Both the position numbers and the translations under genes were made by a program. The notes under the pieces are model-generated. The model ran no database searches and was not told the DNA's origin. It saw only the letters and a program-made list of their open reading frames with translations. A DNA stretch of 64,000 nt, taken from Gemmatimonas sp. (lineage in GTDB: Bacteria; Gemmatimonadota; Gemmatimonadetes; Gemmatimonadales; Gemmatimonadaceae). Positions 57,757 through 64,000 of this stretch are shown here, one piece after another (the first letter of the stretch is position 1; each line of letters begins with the position of its first letter). The stretch covers positions 496,001-560,000 of the forward strand of contig NZ_JAPZSK010000006.1 in NCBI RefSeq assembly GCF_027531815.1. Direction: 5' to 3'.

Positions 57757-58515
57757 ATGTTCCTTCAGTCAGCGGTTCGCACCATCACCACCGCCGCGTT
57801 GTTCTTCGCAGCGCCCGCCATTCAGGCACAGCCGCTCCCGTCCGCGGCCGATGTCATTGCCAAGCACGTGGCCGCGATCGGTGGTCGCGACGCCATCATG
57901 CAGATCACGTCCATGAAGCAGGTGGGCGCCATGGAGATCACGGCGGCGGGCATGACGGCCGACCTCGAGATGTACGTGATGGCGCCCAACAAGCAGTCGA
58001 TGAAGATGAGCCTCGCCGGCCTCGGGGAAATCCTGTCGGGGACCGACGGCACGGTGGCGTGGTCGGTGAACCCCATGCAGGGCGCGCGCCTGCTGGAAGG
58101 CAAGGAACTCGCGCAGGCCAAGGAGCAGGCCGACTTCGTGGCGAGCATGCTGTACGCGCCCGATCGGTTCAGCTCGATGACCAATGAAGGCGTGGTGGAC
58201 TTCGCCGGCGAGAAGGCGTACAAGATCAAGATGGTACGCAAGGACACCGGCAACGAGTCGTGGAACTACTTCTCGCTGGCCAGCGGGCTGCAGATCGGCG
58301 CCGAAGCCACGCTCGACTCGGAAATGGGCAAGATGTCCACGAGCTCGGTAATTGCCGACTACAAGACGTTCGGTCCGATCAAGATCGCGACGCGCACCGA
58401 AATGACGACCGGCCCGCAGAAGATGATCCTCACGGTGAAGAGTGCCGAGTTCAACACGGTGACGAACGATGCCGTGGCGGTGCCGGCGGCTGTGCAGCCG
58501 CTGATCAAGAAGTAA
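57757..58515 (+). CDS. Secreted LolA-like/lipoprotein-sorting-type protein
   Basis: A 252-residue protein with a signal peptide ending near AIQAQ (residue about 25), then PSAADVIAKHVAAIGGRDAI, a start common in secreted proteins with an outer membrane lipoprotein-sorting (LolA/LolB-like) fold. The rest is beta-rich (FAGEKAYKIKMVRKDTG, YKTFGPIKIATRTEMTTG). Probably periplasmic ligand-binding, but function is unknown. The next gene starts on the base after its stop. Confidence 0.7.
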   Translation: MFLQSAVRTITTAALFFAAPAIQAQPLPSAADVIAKHVAAIGGRDAIMQITSMKQVGAMEITAAGMTADLEMYVMAPNKQSMKMSLAGLGEILSGTDGTVAWSVNPMQGARLLEGKELAQAKEQADFVASMLYAPDRFSSMTNEGVVDFAGEKAYKIKMVRKDTGNESWNYFSLASGLQIGAEATLDSEMGKMSTSSVIADYKTFGPIKIATRTEMTTGPQKMILTVKSAEFNTVTNDAVAVPAAVQPLIKK

Positions 58516-58932
58516 GTGCCCAGGCCCCGGCGTGCTGGCCTGACGCTGACCGAGGTGCTGGTGGCCGTGGCAATCGTAGCGATTGCCGGGGCCCTGCTCC
58601 TCTCGCGTCAGGTCACACGTCGCGGTACCCAACGCGCGGCCAGCGCGCATGACATGACCGCTGTCGTGGACAGTGCGCGGACGCTGGCGATGCAGCGGCG
58701 CGAGACGCTGCGGCTGCGGGTGTACAATGACGGTTTGTGGAGCGTGGAAGCCACCGGCGCCCGCGACCCCATTGCCGCGGGCACGATGACGGCCCCCCCC
58801 TCGCCACTTGACCTCGCCATCGATCCGCGTGGCCGGTGCGCGCCGTCGCCGGGCTGGGTGCCACGTGAGGAGCTGCGGGCCGCCTTTGACGCCGGCGATT
58901 GCCGCTGGCAGGCACCACCGCGCGCGCGCTGA
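58516..58932 (+). CDS. Pseudopilin-like protein with prepilin cleavage motif
   Basis: A 138-residue protein starting at GTG 58516. The N terminus RRAGLTLTEVLVAVAIVAIA is a type IV prepilin/type II secretion pseudopilin signal: cleavage after Gly, a Glu at +5 and a hydrophobic helix. The rest resembles a GspH-like minor pseudopilin in size (about 130 residues). No other pilus or secretion gene is near, so it may join a system encoded elsewhere. Confidence 0.75.
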   Translation: MPRPRRAGLTLTEVLVAVAIVAIAGALLLSRQVTRRGTQRAASAHDMTAVVDSARTLAMQRRETLRLRVYNDGLWSVEATGARDPIAAGTMTAPPSPLDLAIDPRGRCAPSPGWVPREELRAAFDAGDCRWQAPPRAR

Positions 58933-58946
58933 GGCCCACGCGGCGA

Positions 58947-59864
58947 CTACGTCGCCGGATCGGCAACGATCGCCAGCAGGGATCCGTCGGGACTCACAGC
59001 CAGGCGCGTGATGTTGCGAAGGCCCGACCCGGTGTAGTCCGCCAACTCGGTCCACCCGCGATCACCGCGCGTCCAGCGCAACAGTTTGCTGCCGCTGCCG
59101 ACCAGCACGGTGCGGCCGTCGGTCCAGGCCACATCTTCACTGCCCGGTGGGAGGGGCACGAGTGCGGTGAAGGTGCGCGCCACCGGATTGAACGCCATGA
59201 GCTGCCACGGCGGCGTACCCTTCTGCACCACGCTGACCAGCGACGTGCCGGGGATGCGATGCAGCGAACGACCGATGTTGCGCGCCACCACCTCGGTTGG
59301 ACCGGTGCCCTTCGCGCCATAGTGCAGCGTGATCGGCGTGCCGAGCACGAACAGCACCCAGGTGGAGTCGGTCGGTTGCGCGAAGTACCCCACCGGTTTG
59401 GTTTCCGGGAAGAGCAGCTGTTCCGTGCTGCCATCGAGGGGCACCCGCCACAGCCGTTGCGTCGAGTCGCGCTCCACCCGAATGACGGTGAGGGCGTGGC
59501 CATCGGGGGTGGGGAAGGCGGAGTACTCGCTCTCCGGCGCGGTGCGCGTCACGCGGACGCTGCGGCTGCCGGCCACATCGAACCGATAGATATCGGCCTG
59601 CGCATCGTCGCGGGTCGACGTGTAGAAGAGGGCGCGCCCGTCGTGCGAGAAGGCCGGCTGATTGTCGTAGCCGTCGCGGTTGGTGATGTTGCGCGGCGCG
59701 CCGGCGGCCAGCGCGGCCCCCTTCCCCGTCAGCGGCACCAAGAAGATCTCCGACGAGGGCGCCGGCGGTGAGGTGCGTGGCACGCCGGGCTGCGCGGCGA
59801 CCAGGCCCGCCGCACCCGCCAGCAGGACGGCACCGCAACAGGCGTGGACGATGGAGCGGGTCAT
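58947..59864 (-). CDS. Secreted TolB-like beta-propeller protein
   Basis: A 305-residue protein with a signal peptide (residues 1-24, ending VAAQ). WD40-like/PD40 segments occur: NITNRDGYDNQPAFSHDGRA then LFYTSTRDDAQADIYRFDVA, SEYSAFPTPDGHALTVIRVE and TRLAVSPDGSLLAIVADP. This is a TolB-type propeller, probably periplasmic. Substrate unknown. Divergent from the repeat lipoprotein gene. Confidence 0.78.
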   Translation of the reverse strand: MTRSIVHACCGAVLLAGAAGLVAAQPGVPRTSPPAPSSEIFLVPLTGKGAALAAGAPRNITNRDGYDNQPAFSHDGRALFYTSTRDDAQADIYRFDVAGSRSVRVTRTAPESEYSAFPTPDGHALTVIRVERDSTQRLWRVPLDGSTEQLLFPETKPVGYFAQPTDSTWVLFVLGTPITLHYGAKGTGPTEVVARNIGRSLHRIPGTSLVSVVQKGTPPWQLMAFNPVARTFTALVPLPPGSEDVAWTDGRTVLVGSGSKLLRWTRGDRGWTELADYTGSGLRNITRLAVSPDGSLLAIVADPAT

Positions 59865-59965
59865 GGGGGCGCAGGGCGAGTGGTGGGTGGACACACGACG
59901 GAACCGTGTGGAAGCATACCCGTTGGGCGTTGCGCCCGCTGGGGCGCTGCGACTAGGCTCCCGAC

Positions 59966-62059
59966 ATGCCCGTCGATTTGTCTTCGCTGCGCCTGCCTCA
60001 TTCATGGTGGCGGCGCCGCCGCGTCTCGGTCGCACACTGGTCGGGTGGCGTGTGGCTCTCCCTGCTGTGCCTGCTGACGACCCTGAGCGCGTGTCGGGAT
60101 GCCCCCACCGAAACGGCGCCGCGTGATGCGCGGGTGGCCTCGCTGCTCGTGGCTCCGGCATCGCTCAACCTGCCCGCCGGGGTGACGCAGGCGTTGCAGG
60201 TGGAGGCGCGCGACGCGGCCGGCGTGCTGGTGAATGCGCCGGCCGTGGAATGGCGAAGCGATGCCCCGGCGGTGGCCTCGGTCGACGCCACCGGCGTGGT
60301 GCGCGCCGTGGCGCCGGGCAGTGCGCGCATCACCGCCAACGTGCGAGGGGTCAACGGCCCGCTGTCGGCTTTGGTGTCGGTCTCGGTGACCAGCGAGCAG
60401 CCCGACCTCACCACGTGGCGCGCAGCGCGTGCCGGTGTGTCGGATGTGACCTTCCTGGGGGTGTGGGACGACGGGGCAGGCACCACGTGGGCCGTGGGGC
60501 AGAATGGCGGCATCCTGCGCTCCCGTCGCGACGGCCCGTGGGAAAAGGTGGACGCCGGGATCACGGAGACGCTGGTGGGGGTGTGGGGGAGCTCCCCCAC
60601 CGATCTCTGGTTCGTGGGGAGCAATGGCGTCGTGCTGCGCAGCGACGGGACGACGTTCCGGCGGCTCGACACAGGGATCACCTCGACGTTGCTCGAAGTG
60701 TGGGGGCTCGGCGAGAACGAGATCTTCATTACCGGCGACCGCGGTACCATCCTGCGCTGGAACGGGACGCGCCTCGATGCCATGGCCAGCGGCGTCACCG
60801 ACGAGCTGTGGGGGATCTGGGGCGCCAACAGCACCACCGTGTTCGTTGCCGGCAACAACGGCACCCTCCTGCGCTGGAATGGCACGAGCTGGGTACGACA
60901 GGCGGTGCCGGAGTCGGTGCCGTTCTTCGATGTGTGGGGCACGAGTGCGGGTAACGTGCTTGCCGTGGGCACGCAGGGCACCGTGGTGCGCTTCGACGGT
61001 GTGCAGTGGCAGCGTATGCCCACCCCCAGCACCGCCAACCTGTTCGCCCTGCGGGGTCGCGCGTTCAACGATGTGTATGCGGTGGGGAACAACGGCACCA
61101 CCTGGCACTTCGACGGCACCACCTGGCGCGCCCTCTCGGTGGGGCTTGGAGCCAACTGGCGCGCCATCACCCGGCGGGGCGATGGGTCGCTGCGACTGGC
61201 CGGCTGGTACGGCGCGATCATCACGTTGCGCGGCGTGGGAGCCAGCGCCACGGCCACGGTCGACAACAATGACCCGCCCCTCCTCGGCGTGTATGGTGCC
61301 GGCGAGACGATGTTCGCGGTGGGGTTCGGGGGGACGGTGCTGCGGCGACAAGGCACAACGTGGACGCCTGAGCGCGTTCCCTCCGCATTCGACGTGTACG
61401 GGATCAGCGGCAATGGCGCATCCGACATCGTGGCGGTGGGAGACACCGGGACGATTCTGCGCTACAACGGCTCGGCCTGGCGCGTGGACGAATCCCCCAC
61501 ACGCGGCGTGCTCCGCAATGTGTGGAGCGGAGGCGGGCAGCATGTGATCGTGGGTGAGCGCGGCACCATTCTCCGCTCGAACGGCAGCGGGTGGACGCCG
61601 CAGCAGAGTGGCACGCAGCGCTTCCTGCGTGCGGCGTGGGGCACCGACCCGGCCAATGTGTGGGTGGTGGGAGATTCCGGTACCATGCTGCGCTTCGATG
61701 GCGGGCGCTGGCAGCTTGTGGCCGTACCTACGCAAAGCCGCCTGCGCGCCGTGTGGGGGACGGCCGCCAACGACGTGTTTGCGGTGGGCGACTCGGGGGT
61801 GGCGCTGCGCTTTGACGGCGCGACGTGGCGCGCCTTTCCCAAGCCCACGGCCCGTGACCTGCGGGCGCTCTGGGGGCGTGGGCCCACCGACGTGTATGCG
61901 GTAGGCGACAGCGGTACCGTGCTGCGCTACAACGGCGTCCAGTGGCGCCCACTCGCTGCACCGTGGCGCAGCATCATCTATGCGTTGTTCGGCCTGCCGG
62001 GCACCCGCGGCGTAGCCGCCGTAGGCGACGCGGGGCGCATCTTCGAAGCGCAGAACTGA
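59966..62059 (+). CDS. Lipoprotein with Big-2 domain and 14 propeller-type repeats
   Basis: A 697-residue protein. A lipoprotein signal with LTTLSAC puts the lipidated cysteine near residue 43. Residues about 57-145 are a bacterial Ig-like Big-2 domain (LLVAPASLNLPAGVTQALQ, then WRSDAPAVASVDATGVVRAV). From about 160 to the end come 14 repeats of about 38-42 residues, consensus L-x-x-V-W-G-(8)-AVG(D/N)-x-GT(I/V)LR(Y/F)(N/D)G-x-x-W, with repeats 7 and 8 the most degenerate. Fourteen blades fits two seven-bladed propellers. Probably a surface binding protein; no catalytic residues seen. Confidence 0.82.
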   Translation: MPVDLSSLRLPHSWWRRRRVSVAHWSGGVWLSLLCLLTTLSACRDAPTETAPRDARVASLLVAPASLNLPAGVTQALQVEARDAAGVLVNAPAVEWRSDAPAVASVDATGVVRAVAPGSARITANVRGVNGPLSALVSVSVTSEQPDLTTWRAARAGVSDVTFLGVWDDGAGTTWAVGQNGGILRSRRDGPWEKVDAGITETLVGVWGSSPTDLWFVGSNGVVLRSDGTTFRRLDTGITSTLLEVWGLGENEIFITGDRGTILRWNGTRLDAMASGVTDELWGIWGANSTTVFVAGNNGTLLRWNGTSWVRQAVPESVPFFDVWGTSAGNVLAVGTQGTVVRFDGVQWQRMPTPSTANLFALRGRAFNDVYAVGNNGTTWHFDGTTWRALSVGLGANWRAITRRGDGSLRLAGWYGAIITLRGVGASATATVDNNDPPLLGVYGAGETMFAVGFGGTVLRRQGTTWTPERVPSAFDVYGISGNGASDIVAVGDTGTILRYNGSAWRVDESPTRGVLRNVWSGGGQHVIVGERGTILRSNGSGWTPQQSGTQRFLRAAWGTDPANVWVVGDSGTMLRFDGGRWQLVAVPTQSRLRAVWGTAANDVFAVGDSGVALRFDGATWRAFPKPTARDLRALWGRGPTDVYAVGDSGTVLRYNGVQWRPLAAPWRSIIYALFGLPGTRGVAAVGDAGRIFEAQN

Positions 62060-62065
62060 CGGCGC

Positions 62066-62614
62066 TTACCCGCGCGGCGGGCGATAGTGCGCGCGGTACT
62101 GCGCGAGGTGCGCCAGATGGTGATCCCCGTGCCACGCGTACATGGCCGCCACCTGATCGAGCGTCATGACGCCATTTTCCGGATGCATGAGGCGGCGCGC
62201 GAACTGCTCGCCCTGCATGGACTCCAGCACCGCATGCAGACGAATGTGGGTGGCCGCAAAGAGCGCGACCGAAACATGGGGCGGCAGCGTGGTGGCGTCG
62301 GCGAGCTGCACCCACGCGTCCTGGTCGTACGGCTTGATCGTCGGCTCGTCTTCGGTGAGGCCCAGCTTCACCCGGATGAAGGCATTGGCGTGGCTGTCGG
62401 CCAGGTGATGCACCAGCTGCCCCACGGTCCAACCGCCAGGGCGGTACGGTGCGGCGAAATCGTGCTCGTCCAGCCCGTCGAGGACGGCGGCCAGCGTGCC
62501 CGGCTGCGCGGCGAGGCGTGCCACATGCGCGGATCGCTCCGCGTGAGAGTACACGTCCTGCCGCACAAAGCGGCCGATCGGGTACCTGGGGTCGGAAGCC
62601 GGGGACGGGTTCAT
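62066..62614 (-). CDS. DinB/YfiT-family bacillithiol-transferase-like protein
   Basis: A 182-residue four-helix DinB-fold protein. Start MNPSPASDPRYPIGRFVRQD; GGWTVGQLVHHLADSHANAF near 60-79 with a metal His; MYAWHGDHHLAHLAQYR near 158-174 with two more His, the HxxxH pattern of the YfiT/BstA group. BstA moves bacillithiol onto electrophiles; it pairs with the bacillithiol enzyme BshB1 in this genome. Converges with the repeat lipoprotein gene. Confidence 0.87.
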   Translation of the reverse strand: MNPSPASDPRYPIGRFVRQDVYSHAERSAHVARLAAQPGTLAAVLDGLDEHDFAAPYRPGGWTVGQLVHHLADSHANAFIRVKLGLTEDEPTIKPYDQDAWVQLADATTLPPHVSVALFAATHIRLHAVLESMQGEQFARRLMHPENGVMTLDQVAAMYAWHGDHHLAHLAQYRAHYRPPRG

Positions 62615-62847
62615 GACCCCAAGCTACGGGTCCGGCACCGGACACGAAACAGGCATCCGGCCCACGGGTGCCGGCCCAACGCCAGCGTGTCGGACGCGTG
62701 ACGCCTTCCGCCTTCCCGGTACGGGACATAGCATTGCCGGCAGCCCACCCCGCTCACGCCACCGTGAGCGACCACGGCGCGCCCACCACCGCGGCGCACG
62801 ATTCCCAGGCACCGATCCGCCACGTTCGTATCCGGGAGCTGTTGCAG

Positions 62848-64000
62848 ATGAGCACGAAGGCACGGTTGTCGGTCATGATGTTCCTCCAGTACTTCGTCTG
62901 GGGCTCCTGGTTCGTCACCATGGGCACGTACCTCGGACAGACCCGAGGGTTCTCCGATACCAATATCGGCGCCGCGTACGGCGCGACGGCCATCGCCGCG
63001 GTGGTCTCGCCGTTCTTCATGGGCATCGTGGCCGATCGGTTCTTCTCTTCGGAAAAGCTGCTCGCCATCCTGCACCTCGTGGGCGGCGGCCTGATGTACC
63101 TCATGGCGCAGCAGACCGAATGGAGCGGCTTCTACCTGTTCCTGCTCGCCTACGCGTTCTGCTACATGCCCACGCTGTCGCTGACCAACTCCATCTCGTT
63201 CCACCACATCACCGACTCGGCGCGCGATTTCCCACTCATCCGGGTGCTGGGCACGATCGGCTGGATTGCGGCGGGCATCATGGTGGGCAAGGTGCTGCAG
63301 GCGGACAAGTCCAACCTGCCCATGCTGTTGGCGGCGGGCGGTTCGATGGCGCTCGGGCTCTTCTCCTTCCTGCTTCCCCCCACGCCGCCGCGGGCGGCGG
63401 GCGCCCCCTTCAGCGTGCGTGACGCTCTCGGGCTCGACGCGCTGCAACTGCTGCGGCACCGCGACTTCCTGATCTTCACGCTGGGCTCGTTCTTCCTCTG
63501 TATTCCGTTGCAGTTCTACTACGCCTTCGCCAACCCCTACCTGAACGAGATCGGCGCGCCAGAGCCCGCCTTCATTCAGACGTTCGGGCAGATGAGCGAG
63601 ATCGGGTTCATGCTGCTCCTCCCGCTGGCGCTGCGGAAGCTCGGCATCAAGTGGATCATGCTCGTGGGGATGCTGGCGTGGGGGCTGCGCTACTTCGCTT
63701 TCGGCTACGGCACCGGTAGCGGCACGCCGGTGATGCCCCTCGTGTACCTCGGCATCCTGCTGCACGGCATCTGCTACGACTTCTTCTTTGTGGCGGGACA
63801 GATCTACACCGATGAGCGCGCCGGCCCCACGATTCGCGCGGCGGCGCAGGGGTTCCTCAACCTCGTCACCAACGGCGTGGGCTACTTCGTGGGGGCGTCG
63901 GTGTCAGGGAGCGTGGTGAACCGCTACGCCACGACGACCGCCGCGGGCGCGCCGTCGCACGACTGGCTACAGATCTGGCAGACCGCGGCGATCGGTGCAC
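62848..64000 (+). CDS. NupG-like nucleoside permease (MFS), cut by window end
   Basis: An open frame from ATG 62848 runs to the last base (384 codons, no stop). [20 protein letters not shown] starts the first of 10 or more membrane helices; [20 protein letters not shown] near 116-135 and [20 protein letters not shown] near 302-321 match the NupG/xanthosine permease family of nucleoside:proton symporters. GGGAGCT lies 9-10 nt before the ATG. The C-terminal end is outside the window. Confidence 0.85.
   Translation, partial: MSTKARLSVMMFLQYFVWGSWFVTMGTYLGQTRGFSDTNIGAAYGATAIAAVVSPFFMGIVADRFFSSEKLLAILHLVGGGLMYLMAQQTEWSGFYLFLLAYAFCYMPTLSLTNSISFHHITDSARDFPLIRVLGTIGWIAAGIMVGKVLQADKSNLPMLLAAGGSMALGLFSFLLPPTPPRAAGAPFSVRDALGLDALQLLRHRDFLIFTLGSFFLCIPLQFYYAFANPYLNEIGAPEPAFIQTFGQMSEIGFMLLLPLALRKLGIKWIMLVGMLAWGLRYFAFGYGTGSGTPVMPLVYLGILLHGICYDFFFVAGQIYTDERAGPTIRAAAQGFLNLVTNGVGYFVGASVSGSVVNRYATTTAAGAPSHDWLQIWQTAAIGA

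Overview
The window is about 64 kb of GC-rich, densely coding bacterial DNA with no intergenic gap above 300 bases. It looks like a phototrophic member of the Gemmatimonadota, close to Gemmatimonas phototrophica. It carries a purple-bacterial type bacteriochlorophyll and reaction-centre assembly locus, with the reaction-centre H subunit encoded as two separate polypeptides, inside an otherwise non-phototrophic chromosome. The assignment is inferred from gene content; no 16S rRNA gene is present. I found no tRNA, rRNA, CRISPR array, insertion sequence or integrase.

Layout. (1) 1-5.2 kb, + strand: the end of a PP2C-type phosphatase, an atypical YegI-like kinase and two paralogous single-pass membrane proteins, probably a phospho-signalling module whose first gene or genes lie upstream of the window. 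(2) 5.2-5.4 kb: a palindromic repeat cluster. (3) 5.4-19.4 kb, - strand: one operon, bchF-bchN-bchB-bchH-bchL-bchM-orf110-acsF-lhaA-puhA(Ht)-puhA(Hc)-puhB-puhC. (4) 19.5-22.0 kb, + strand: the divergent regulators ppaA/aerR and ppsR/crtJ behind a palindromic operator. (5) 22.1-25.7 kb, + strand: bchG, a PucC-like carrier and bchP, with a TGT-N12-ACA site touching the bchG start. (6) 25.7-30.9 kb, + strand: haem genes hemA, hemE, hemF and hemG/hemY. Together these loci cover glutamyl-tRNA to protoporphyrin IX (in part), Mg insertion (H subunit only), methylation, ring-E cyclisation, protochlorophyllide reduction, hydration and esterification of bacteriochlorophyll a, plus reaction-centre assembly. 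The puf, crt, bchCXYZ and bchIDO genes are not in the window.

(7) 30.9-36.1 kb: bacillithiol deacetylase, kynurenine formamidase, a zinc-ribbon membrane protein (- strand), and the sulfur-relay pair cysteine desulfurase and mnmA, ending in a strong terminator. (8) 36.1-49.6 kb, mostly - strand: a symporter, a small secreted protein, dnaJ, grpE, cinA, pgsA, a MglA-type GTPase with a roadblock partner, recR, ebfC and dnaX, the 4.5S/SRP RNA gene ffs with its terminator, ltaE, yihY and a YtxH-like protein. A GxxExxY protein gene sits on the + strand between cinA and pgsA. (9) 49.6-56.1 kb, - strand: central carbon genes fba, pgi, a metallo-beta-lactamase hydrolase, pyk and tal. (10) 56.2-64.0 kb: an S41 peptidase lipoprotein, two small envelope/prepilin proteins, a TolB-like protein, a lipoprotein with 14 propeller-type repeats, a DinB/YfiT bacillithiol-transferase-like protein and the start of a NupG-like MFS permease cut by the window end.

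Starts were chosen by family length, Shine-Dalgarno sequences and tight TGATG/ATGA/GTGA junctions. Many long open frames lie antisense to real genes because of the high GC content, and I left them out.
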